Shown here: positions 13,913 through 20,723 of the stretch, piece by piece | How the letters are laid out: every line of letters starts with the position of its first letter | How positions within the stretch are numbered: position 1 is the stretch's first letter | Assembly: GCA_964507035.1 (NCBI GenBank) | Contig: CAZDOQ010000015.1 | Location: 1-25,977 of the forward strand | Source: Pseudolachnospira sp964507035 | Lineage (GTDB): Bacteria; Bacillota; Clostridia; Lachnospirales; Lachnospiraceae | Length of the DNA stretch: 25,977 nt | Direction of reading: 5' to 3' | Notes under the pieces: model-generated | Told to the model about the DNA's origin: nothing | What the model saw: only the letters and a program-made list of their open reading frames with translations | Databases searched by the model: none | Translations under genes and position numbers: made by a program

Positions 13913-16786
13913 TCACCAGGCCCCGTCCTGGGATCGGGACCTGTCCCGGTAACGGGAAAAGAGAAAGGCCAGCCGCTCTTCCTCCCCGGAAAAGACCTGC
14001 CCGTACAGCCGGTCCACCGCCTCATCCAGCCGGGCGTGGGACCGCCGGAACGCCTCCGGCATGGTGTCCGCCCCGTAGAGAGCCGCGCCCCATTTCGGCT
14101 GCAGCCGCTCCTGCACTGCCAACAGCGCCTCCGCCGCCTGCTCCACCTCCCCGGTCTCCGCCTCCAGGTCCGGGAACGGAAAGTGATTGTAGACCACCGA
14201 GGCCGAATACCGGTAGTCGCTTTTCAACCGCCCCGCCACACCCCGGACCCAGGCCATGTGCATGGCGGAACCTAGAATCCCAAAGAGCACCAAGGAGGCC
14301 TCCGGCACCAGAAACACTGCGTCGCTGGCAATGACCTCCGCCGGCAGAAATCCCATGGGAATATAGGGCCGGTGCTCCGAGGAGACCCGGGGCACCAAAA
14401 TATAGCTGCCCTCCTCCGGCTGGCGGATCTCCCCAAACAGCTCCGGCCACTCCGCCAGTTTCCGGGTGGCCTCCCGCTGGCTTACCAGCCGGAACCGGCG
14501 CACCGCCTCCACCCGGCTTTTCACCGCCGGGATATGGGCATAGGCCTCCGGCTCCACCCCTTTCAGCCACAGGCAGTACCGTTCCTGCCCTTCTATGTAT
14601 TCCACTGAACCGCAGAAACGGCGGATCCAGGGGGCCGCCTCCGGCCAGGCGGAACGGATGGCCTCCGCCTCCTCCGAAGAAAGCAGCAGATGGCCTCCGT
14701 CGTTGGCCATGCTGCCAAAGACCATGGAAGGTACCGGCCACAGCGGTTTCCGCCGGCTTTTTAAAAACACGTCCGGCCCCGGCGCCAGATAGGGATTGAT
14801 ATGGGAGACATCCCGGCATCCCGCCTCCCCAAAGAGGCGCTTGGGTCCTTTTTTCTTCCTTTCCCGGGAGGAAAAACCCAGGATCACACAGTGGACCTTG
14901 GCCTGGCCCCGGGCTTCGTTGTTCCAGACAAAGGAACGCCAGGCAAAGTCCAGTTCCATGCCAAAGTCATGGGTCAGGCAGTTCCACAGCAACCCCGCCT
15001 GCTCCCCCTGGGCAATACTGTTGGTGGACACAAAAGCCGCCTGCATGTCCGTTCCCGCCATGTAGGCCGCCGCCTTCCGGTACCAGGCGGTCACATAGTC
15101 CATATTCCCTACTCCGGGCATACCCACAAACACCCGGCGCAGATCCTGTTTTTGCTCCCGGTTCATGAGCCGGGCCCCTACAAAGGGGGGATTGCCAATG
15201 ATGTACGGCGTCTTTTCCCGGGGCACCACCTGCTCCCAGTCCAGGTCCAGGGCATTTCCCTGGACAATCTTGGCGGAGTTTACCAGCGGGATCCGCGCAT
15301 AGCACATGCCAAAAAAATCCGCCGCTTCCAGATTCATCTGATGGTCTGTGAGCCACATGCCCACCCGGGCAATCTGGGCCTGAAAGGGTTCATACTCAAT
15401 GCCATAGAACTGTCCCACATCCACCTTGCAGTACATGTCCACGTCCAGCACCCGCTGAGAGGTGTCGTACAGTTCCCGGAGCACAGCCAGTTCCAGCCGG
15501 CGCAGTTCCCGGTAGGCCACAATCAAAAAGTTGCCGCAGCCGCAGGCCGGGTCAAAGAAGCAGAGTTCCTGGAGCTTTTGGTGAAACCGCTGGAGTTTTC
15601 GCCGGTTTCCCCGGCAGGCGTCCAGTTCTTTCTCCAGTCCGTCCAAAAACAGCGGGCGGATCAGCTTTTCAATGTTCTCCTCCGAGGTGTAATAGGTCCC
15701 CCACTCCCGCCGTTTTTTCTGGTCCATGATCTCCTGAAACATGGCGCCAAAGATGGCCGGGGAGATGGACCGCCACCGGACCTTCAGGCACTCTTCCAAA
15801 AGACCGGCAAAGGTCCCGTCAAAGGAGTAGACCGGCAGCGCCCCGGCAAACAGCTTGCCGTCCACGTAGGGGAAACGGGCCAACTCCGGATCCGGATCGC
15901 TCCGGTCCTCCTGCGGTGTGTCCAGAATTTGAAACAGCGCCGCCAGCCGCTCGGAAAGATCCCCGCCGTCCAGCCGGGAGGCCCCCAGATAGGCGGAAAA
16001 CAATCCTTCCGGGAAAATGCCCGCGTCGTTGGCAAAGAGGCAGAACAGCAGGCGCACCAGATACACCTCCAGGGGATGAGCCCGGTACCCATAGGTTTCC
16101 AGACACTCTAACAGCGCCGTCATTTTCCGCATGGCCTGGAGATTGATCTCCATTTCTTCCGTTCTTGTCGTGTTCATATGCTCCTCCGTTTTCCTCCGGG
16201 CCCCTTCACCGGTTGGCCCACCGGCGGCCTGCTGCCTGGGCCTCACCGCCCCATGTCCAAAAAACACCAGCCCAAACCAGGTCACGGTACCGGTCCCCCA
16301 GGAAAACTCTATCCCGCACTGCTCCGCCAAAAGCGGCGCCACAATCCCGTAACTCTCAATACAGGGGATCATCCGTTTGGGCTGCCGGCAGGCCTTCGGA
16401 TACGCGCACTGGGCGCAGGCCCCGCAGGATTCGGAGGACAGAAGCAGCACGTCCCCGTATAGCTGTTCCGCCAAAGCTTTCACCTTCCGGGCAGTCTGCT
16501 GATGTTCCCGGCTGGTAGACAGCATTTGTTCAAAATTCTCCGGATCCTCCACCTCCGCCACGGTGGTAAACACCAGGGCCTTTTGGTAGCCCAGCGCCTG
16601 TTTCTGGCAGGATTCCACCGTTCCCACCGCCGGAGGGCAGGACCAACTCTTGCCGTACCGGGGACATTCCCGGCGGCAAATCTCCCGCACCTTCTCTGAA
16701 AAAGGCACCTGCTCTGCCGGTAAAAACTCATACTGACAAAGGGGGAGGGGGCGCAGCCCCTCCTCCCACTTTTCCCGTTCGCTCAT
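13913..16786 (-). CDS. DUF2284 domain joined to an MmeI-like DNA methyltransferase
   Basis: One uninterrupted frame of 957 codons holds two unrelated parts. Residues 1 to about 178 are a DUF2284 Cys-rich, putatively metal-binding domain: CPRYGKSWSCPP (41-52) and CGACAQCAYPKAC (121-133), with Cys142 after. From about residue 204 it is a DNA methyltransferase of the MmeI / type IIL style: helical spacer (FPYVDGKLF, ISPAIFGAMFQEIMDQKKRR, YYTSEENI), SAM motif DPACGCGNF (412-420), catalytic NPPF (532-535, typical of N6-adenine enzymes), then a target-recognition and C-terminal region. No PD-(D/E)XK nuclease part is visible. ATG at 16177 (residue 204) has its own ribosome binding site, so the methyltransferase may be a separate 754-residue protein. 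The upstream start at 16786 overlaps an old VanW-frame stop by ATGA. Confidence 0.75.
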   Translation of the reverse strand: MSEREKWEEGLRPLPLCQYEFLPAEQVPFSEKVREICRRECPRYGKSWSCPPAVGTVESCQKQALGYQKALVFTTVAEVEDPENFEQMLSTSREHQQTARKVKALAEQLYGDVLLLSSESCGACAQCAYPKACRQPKRMIPCIESYGIVAPLLAEQCGIEFSWGTGTVTWFGLVFFGHGAVRPRQQAAGGPTGEGARRKTEEHMNTTRTEEMEINLQAMRKMTALLECLETYGYRAHPLEVYLVRLLFCLFANDAGIFPEGLFSAYLGASRLDGGDLSERLAALFQILDTPQEDRSDPDPELARFPYVDGKLFAGALPVYSFDGTFAGLLEECLKVRWRSISPAIFGAMFQEIMDQKKRREWGTYYTSEENIEKLIRPLFLDGLEKELDACRGNRRKLQRFHQKLQELCFFDPACGCGNFLIVAYRELRRLELAVLRELYDTSQRVLDVDMYCKVDVGQFYGIEYEPFQAQIARVGMWLTDHQMNLEAADFFGMCYARIPLVNSAKIVQGNALDLDWEQVVPREKTPYIIGNPPFVGARLMNREQKQDLRRVFVGMPGVGNMDYVTAWYRKAAAYMAGTDMQAAFVSTNSIAQGEQAGLLWNCLTHDFGMELDFAWRSFVWNNEARGQAKVHCVILGFSSRERKKKGPKRLFGEAGCRDVSHINPYLAPGPDVFLKSRRKPLWPVPSMVFGSMANDGGHLLLSSEEAEAIRSAWPEAAPWIRRFCGSVEYIEGQERYCLWLKGVEPEAYAHIPAVKSRVEAVRRFRLVSQREATRKLAEWPELFGEIRQPEEGSYILVPRVSSEHRPYIPMGFLPAEVIASDAVFLVPEASLVLFGILGSAMHMAWVRGVAGRLKSDYRYSASVVYNHFPFPDLEAETGEVEQAAEALLAVQERLQPKWGAALYGADTMPEAFRRSHARLDEAVDRLYGQVFSGEEERLAFLFSRYRDRSRSQDGAW
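16175..16187 (-). promoter_or_regulatory. Internal ribosome binding site and ATG for the methyltransferase
   Basis: On the minus strand GGAGGAG (16181-16187) stands 3 bases before an ATG (16175-16177) in the frame of the 957-codon ORF, exactly where the methyltransferase homology begins. It supports separate translation of a 754-residue methyltransferase. Confidence 0.6.
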
Positions 16787-16893
16787 AGGCCGGCATTCTC
16801 CTGTATAAAAGATGCGATATCTCCAAGCACCCGGGCATCCACCTGGCCCGGCGTCTCATACTCGCTGGCATCCGTCTTGCCTTTTTCACCGGC
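16783..16893 (-). other. In-frame open tail after the VanW stop codon
   Basis: After the VanW TAA (16894-16896) the same frame stays open for 36 codons of protein-like composition (beginning AGEKGKTDASEYE, ending IQENAGL) and ends at TGA 16783-16785. That TGA overlaps the next start codon as ATGA. It looks like the original C-terminus of the VanW protein, now cut off by a nonsense codon or reached only by readthrough. Confidence 0.5.
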
Positions 16894-18318
16894 TTAGCCG
16901 GTTCCCACAATCCGCTTGGCCGCCATGGGAGCATAGTAGTCGGTGTGCAGCCGGGTCCGCTCCACTTCCTCTCCGTCCACCGTCACAATCTTCCACAACT
17001 CCACCTCCATCTCCGGGGAGCCAGCGGTAAAATCCTCCTCTCCCGCAGGCAGAGAAGGATCCTCTACCGTCACCGTCTCCGGCGGATTCCGGTACAACTC
17101 CACCGTCTCATAGGTCACCTCCCGGTTGGCCGGTCGGGTCTCCTGGCCAAAGACCCGGAAAGTGACCCGGCTACCGTCGGCGACGCCCCAGATATAGATG
17201 GGAAACTCCTTGTCATTGGTGAAACACAGGTCTTTATACCCCTCCGAGATGGCCGCGTCCTTCCCCGGATCCACATAGCTGACTACCATGGAATGGGGAT
17301 ACCGCTCATCCACCTGGATTTCTGCCTTCAATAACGCATTGTACAGGGTAGTGGACACCTGGCAGATCCCCCCGCCAATGGCGTCCTCCACCTCTCCGTT
17401 GTTGTACTGGGTGCCCTGGCGGTAGCCGTTTTCCTCCGTACGCTCCCGCATCAGCTCGCTGGTGGACACCGACTCCCCGGGCAGCAGCACCGTGCCGTCA
17501 ATATAGGCCGTGGCCACCTCCACATTGGTAGCCCGTTCTGTCCGGCTCTCCCCCTCCTGCACATACGTTGTGTAGGAGAGGCCCATCTCCTCCTGAATCT
17601 GCTCCAGGGCCTCTGTGGTATAGTGGGGCTGCGCCACCTCCACCACCGCGTCCATCTCCGTGTTCCCATAGGACTCCAGCGCCAGCCCCCGCAGCTGGTT
17701 GGCCGTCTCCGTCTGGTTGGTGGCCAGGCCGGTGGCGCTCTGGGTGACGTTTAACGTTCCGGTGTATGTGATCTCCGCGTTGATCGGCGCCACGTCGTTC
17801 TCCTCCGCCATGGAAGCCACAAACGCCGCCAGCGTTTCCTCGTTCAACGTCTTTTCCGGCTCCAGGACCAGGGTCCCGTAAGCCAGATCCTGCTGGTCCC
17901 GGTAGCGGCGCAGGGGGCCGCCCCGCTCTCCCAGCTGCACTGCCCGCAGCAGCAGCTGGTCGATGTTCCATTCCAGTCCCAGGTCGTTTGGCGTGGTGGA
18001 ATACTCCTGTTCCTGCCAGCGCACCGTAATCTGGATGGCCCCCCGTTCTGTTTGATATGCCGTGAGAAGTTCCCGGGCCTCCGCCACGGTCCGCTCTCCT
18101 ATGTACAATTCATCCACATAAATGCCCCGAGCCAGCACCGCCGCTTCATCCAGCGCCGCTTCCCCGGTCTCCCCGGCGGCCCGGGACGCTTCCCGGGTCT
18201 GCCAGTTCACCCACTCTTCCGGAAGTTCCTCCTCCACCGGTTCTGAAGAACAGGCTGCCAACAGAAGGAGGACGGGCAGACAAAGCATCAGCAGAATCCA
18301 TTTCCCATTTTTTCTCAT
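16894..18318 (-). CDS. VanW-family surface lipoprotein
   Basis: From the ATG at 18318 the 474-residue product begins with a lipoprotein signal peptide: basic start (MRKNGK), hydrophobic core, lipobox LAAC with Cys23, then an acidic linker. The middle holds a repeat-like extracellular region, and the C-terminal third has the VanW domain with GGGICQVSTTLYNA and an HSMVV segment. VanW proteins lie near peptidoglycan and some vancomycin-resistance loci, but their biochemical role is unknown. An alternative ATG at 18351 adds 11 residues; its AGGAG is only 2 bases away, and it makes a poor signal peptide. The stop is unusual because the frame continues open for 36 codons after it. Confidence 0.88.
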   Translation of the reverse strand: MRKNGKWILLMLCLPVLLLLAACSSEPVEEELPEEWVNWQTREASRAAGETGEAALDEAAVLARGIYVDELYIGERTVAEARELLTAYQTERGAIQITVRWQEQEYSTTPNDLGLEWNIDQLLLRAVQLGERGGPLRRYRDQQDLAYGTLVLEPEKTLNEETLAAFVASMAEENDVAPINAEITYTGTLNVTQSATGLATNQTETANQLRGLALESYGNTEMDAVVEVAQPHYTTEALEQIQEEMGLSYTTYVQEGESRTERATNVEVATAYIDGTVLLPGESVSTSELMRERTEENGYRQGTQYNNGEVEDAIGGGICQVSTTLYNALLKAEIQVDERYPHSMVVSYVDPGKDAAISEGYKDLCFTNDKEFPIYIWGVADGSRVTFRVFGQETRPANREVTYETVELYRNPPETVTVEDPSLPAGEEDFTAGSPEMEVELWKIVTVDGEEVERTRLHTDYYAPMAAKRIVGTG

Positions 18319-18374
18319 TCTATCCGCCCTTTCACAACAGGCTCTCTGCATCTCTCCTATATATCTAAAATAAT

Positions 18375-18404
18375 ATTATAGCTTACCAGTCCTTCCCGCC
18401 GCAA
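18375..18404 (-). promoter_or_regulatory. Promoter of the VanW transcript
   Basis: The minus strand has -35 TTGCGG (18399-18404), an 18-base spacer and a perfect -10 TATAAT (18375-18380). Transcription would start near 18368. Confidence 0.6.
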
Positions 18405-18431
18405 GAGCTATTTCTTTAAAGTTTTGTGAAG

Positions 18432-18454
18432 AAAAAAGGACGCCGCCGCGTCCT
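18432..18454 (-). terminator. Rho-independent terminator downstream of yebC
   Basis: A perfect 7-bp stem AGGACGC / GCGTCCT with a 4-base loop is followed by a T run on the minus strand, about 100 bases after the yebC stop. A second inverted repeat, GACGTT/AACGTC (18458-18477), lies just before it. The interval between it and yebC shows no gene. Confidence 0.88.
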
Positions 18455-18551
18455 CCCGACGTTTCTGCGGCAACGTCCCTTTTTAAAGTTGTGCAGGATG
18501 CCCCGTTCCTTTAACAGGCCCATGAAACGCCCGTGTTTCTAAAAAGCAACC

Positions 18552-19280
18552 TTATTCATTCCAATTGTGGTAGACATTTTGAACGTCATCATCCTCATCC
18601 AGCAGGTCCAGGATCCGGTTCATCATCTTCAAATCCTGCTCATCGGTCAAATCCACCCAGGTCTGTGGGATCATGGTCACCTCGGCCTGCACCATGGGCA
18701 CGCCCTCTTCCTCCAGGGCTTCCCGCACGGCGCTGAAATCATCCGGATTGGTCAGGACCTCGTAGCTGTCCTCCTGCTCCACCACATCCTCCGCGCCGGC
18801 ATCCAGGGCAGCCATCATCAGGTCATCCCCGTTTATGGGGCACTCTTCCCGGTCGATGATAATCTGCCCCTTCTGGTCAAACATGAAGGAAACGCAGCCC
18901 TGGGTGCCCACGTTGCCGCCGCCTTTGGTGAAGGCGTTCCGAACGTTGGAAGCGGTCCGGTTTTTGTTGTCCGTCAGGGCCTCCACAATGATGGCGGTGC
19001 CGTTGGGACCGTAGCCCTCGTATGTAACCGACGTGTAATTGACGTTGCCCCCGTCTCCCGAGGCCTTCTTGATACTCCGGTCGATGGTGTCGTTGGGCAT
19101 GTTGTTGGCCTTGGCCTTGGCAATCACATCCCGCAGCTTGCTGTTGTTGGCCGGGTCCGCGCCGCCCTCCTTGACGGCTACCGCAATCTCACGGCCGATC
19201 CGGGTGAAGATCTTCCCCTTGGCCGCATCATTTTTCTCTTTTTTATGCTTTATGTTGGCGAATTTAGAATGTCCGGACAT
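18552..19280 (-). CDS. yebC: YebC/PmpR family protein
   Basis: This 242-residue protein begins with the family hallmark GHSKFANIKHKK and has the usual YebC length and three-domain layout (GGxxPxxNxxLR-like region at GGADPANNSKLRD, acidic C-terminus). Family members are described either as transcription regulators or as factors that help ribosomes through difficult proline stretches; sequence alone does not decide. AGGAG precedes the ATG. Its promoter lies 136 bases upstream inside the mazF remnant, and its leader folds into a long hairpin. A terminator follows. Confidence 0.95.
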   Translation of the reverse strand: MSGHSKFANIKHKKEKNDAAKGKIFTRIGREIAVAVKEGGADPANNSKLRDVIAKAKANNMPNDTIDRSIKKASGDGGNVNYTSVTYEGYGPNGTAIIVEALTDNKNRTASNVRNAFTKGGGNVGTQGCVSFMFDQKGQIIIDREECPINGDDLMMAALDAGAEDVVEQEDSYEVLTNPDDFSAVREALEEEGVPMVQAEVTMIPQTWVDLTDEQDLKMMNRILDLLDEDDDVQNVYHNWNE

Positions 19281-19323
19281 AAAGGTTCTCCTTCCTGCGT
19301 TCTGTTTTTCCGCTGGACATAAC

Positions 19324-19385
19324 GTCAGACAGTCCCTGCCTTCCGGGGAAAGTGATCTCCCCTGTTCGGGTAAGCACTGTCTGAC
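19324..19385 (-). other. Structured leader RNA of yebC
   Basis: GTCAGACAGT and ACTGTCTGAC (19324-19333 with 19376-19385) form a perfect 10-bp stem that closes a 42-base interior. An inner hairpin GGGGA/TCCCC and a possible CCC/GGG helix lie inside. It lies within the transcript from the 19416-19444 promoter and about 35 bases before the ribosome binding site. No T run follows. I do not recognise a known riboswitch or ncRNA class. Confidence 0.5.
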
Positions 19386-19600
19386 AGCCGTCCTTTTCGC
19401 ATCAACGATTTTTCAAGTATAGCATAGAGTATCCCATCTTGCAAGTCCCCGGGCAGATTATGTGTCCAGAGCCGTCTTTTGTCCACCGTCCGCAGCTGCT
19501 CCATCAGAACCACCGAATCCTGCACCATATTGCAGTTGTAGACGTTCGGCTCTACGTGGGCGGGCAGCTTGGCTTTGTTCATCTGTGCCGGCGTCCCTTT
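19325..19600 (-). pseudogene. 3' remnant of a MazF/PemK toxin gene
   Basis: In the frame ending at TGA 19325-19327, the segment from about 19594 reads QMNKAKLPAHVE, then QDSVVLMEQLRTVDKRRL, which is the C-terminal half of MazF/PemK endoribonucleases (compare the family INKAKLPTHVE and RDSVILLEQIRTIDK). The N-terminal half, with the catalytic Arg and the RGDI(F/Y)-type strand, is missing, and no antitoxin gene is present. The fragment begins where alr homology stops. The usual Bacillota order is alr, mazE, mazF, so this is what is left after a deletion. It has no convincing ribosome binding site; the alr frame reads through its first part in another frame. Confidence 0.8.
19416..19444 (-). promoter_or_regulatory. 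Promoter of yebC within the mazF remnant
   Basis: The minus strand has -35 TTGCAA (19439-19444), a 17-base spacer and -10 TATACT (19416-19421) preceded by TGC. Transcription would start near 19409, giving a leader of about 130 bases. Confidence 0.65.
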
Positions 19601-20723
19601 CCTCATCCCGGTACAGCCGCGGGACCCGCCGCTCCAGGGCGCATACAAATTCGTAGTTGAACCGGCCGCAGAGGGCAGACAGATCCTCCACCAGAATCCG
19701 GTCCTTCCCGTCCGCTCCCACCAGCGTCACCGTATCTCCCTCGGAGGCCCCCGGGATCTCCGTCACATCCACCATCAACTGGTCCATGCAGACCCGGCCC
19801 AAAATGGGAGCCCTCTGCCCCCGGATCAACACATATCCCTTGTCAGACAAAAGTCTGGGATATCCGTCTCCGTAGCCCACCGGGATGGTGGCCACCCGGC
19901 ACTTCCGGTCCAGATGCCGGATGTGATTGTAGCTGATCCCCTCCCCGGCTTCCACATCCTTTACATAGACCACCTGGCTTTTTAACTCCAGGGCCGGTTC
20001 CAGAGGGATTCTGCGGCTCACCTCATCGGAAGGATAAAGGCCGTACATGGCAATGCCCACCCGCACCATATCCATGGCGGCCTCCGGCACCTCCATGGCG
20101 GCGGCGCTGTTGGCGCAGTGGTGCAGGGCAATGGAAGCTTCCCCCTCTTCCACCCGGCGGACAAACTCCTGAAACGCCGCAAGCTGCCGGTAAGTGTAGG
20201 CCTTATCCGCCTCATCCGCCCGGGCAAAATGGGTGAAGATCCCCTCCACCGAAAGCCCCGGGAGCCGCCGGAGCCGCCGCACCGTCTCCACCGCTTCCGC
20301 TGTCAGCGGAAAGCCGATCCGGTGCATCCCGGTGTCCACCTTGATATGGATCTGAGCCGGGATTCCCAGCCGGCCTCCCAGTTCCGAAAGTTCCTTCGCG
20401 TCCTTTTCCTTAAAGACGGTGAACCGGATCTGGTTTTGGATCAACTCCTCATAATCCTCCGGCCAGGCATAGCCCAAAATCAGCACCGGCTTTTCCACCC
20501 CGGCTTCCCGCAGGTCCAGGGCCTCCCGGACCGTGGCCACCGCAAAAAAGTCCGCCGTCCGCTCCAGGGCCAGGGCCACGGCGGTAGCGCCGTGACCGTA
20601 TCCGTCCGCCTTGACCACCGCGCAGGCTTTGGTCCCCTCCGGCATCTGCTCCCGTATCCGTCTCAGATTTCCTCTTATTTTTCCCAGGTCGATCTCCGCC
20701 CTGACACGCTCGCAGTATCTCAT
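19458..20723 (-). CDS. alr: Alanine racemase with an aberrant C-terminal extension
   Basis: The PLP enzyme interconverts L- and D-alanine for peptidoglycan. Key residues are Lys38 in VVKADGYGHG (PLP Schiff base), Tyr265 in GISYNH (opposite catalytic base) and CMDQ (312-315). Homology ends near RRVPRLYRDEE (about residue 375), the usual end of the family. The last 45 or so residues (Ala/Gly/Gln/Arg-rich, not Alr-like) are the MazF remnant read in a different frame. The racemase domains are complete, so activity is likely retained. It overlaps nnr by 4 bases (ATGA), and GGAGG precedes the ATG. It is third in the rex-nnr-alr operon. Confidence 0.95.
   Translation of the reverse strand: MRYCERVRAEIDLGKIRGNLRRIREQMPEGTKACAVVKADGYGHGATAVALALERTADFFAVATVREALDLREAGVEKPVLILGYAWPEDYEELIQNQIRFTVFKEKDAKELSELGGRLGIPAQIHIKVDTGMHRIGFPLTAEAVETVRRLRRLPGLSVEGIFTHFARADEADKAYTYRQLAAFQEFVRRVEEGEASIALHHCANSAAAMEVPEAAMDMVRVGIAMYGLYPSDEVSRRIPLEPALELKSQVVYVKDVEAGEGISYNHIRHLDRKCRVATIPVGYGDGYPRLLSDKGYVLIRGQRAPILGRVCMDQLMVDVTEIPGASEGDTVTLVGADGKDRILVEDLSALCGRFNYEFVCALERRVPRLYRDEERDAGTDEQSQAARPRRAERLQLQYGAGFGGSDGAAADGGQKTALDT

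Noticed and set aside
14801..16111. Plus-strand frame of 436 codons opposite the methyltransferase
   Set aside because: Antisense of conserved methyltransferase motifs; composition is that of a shadow frame.
18456..18545. Further small inverted repeats between yebC and its terminator (GACGTT/AACGTC, GAAAC/GTTTC)
   Set aside because: Arms are only 5-6 bases; too short to call as separate elements.
19330..19375. SRP RNA-like motif (CCGGAAGG then CAGG) in the yebC leader
   Set aside because: The GGTCAG partner and the apical helix of SRP RNA are missing; the similarity is only a few bases.
19325..19648. A functional MazF toxin
   Set aside because: Only the C-terminal half is present. There is no catalytic N-terminal part, no ribosome binding site and no antitoxin.
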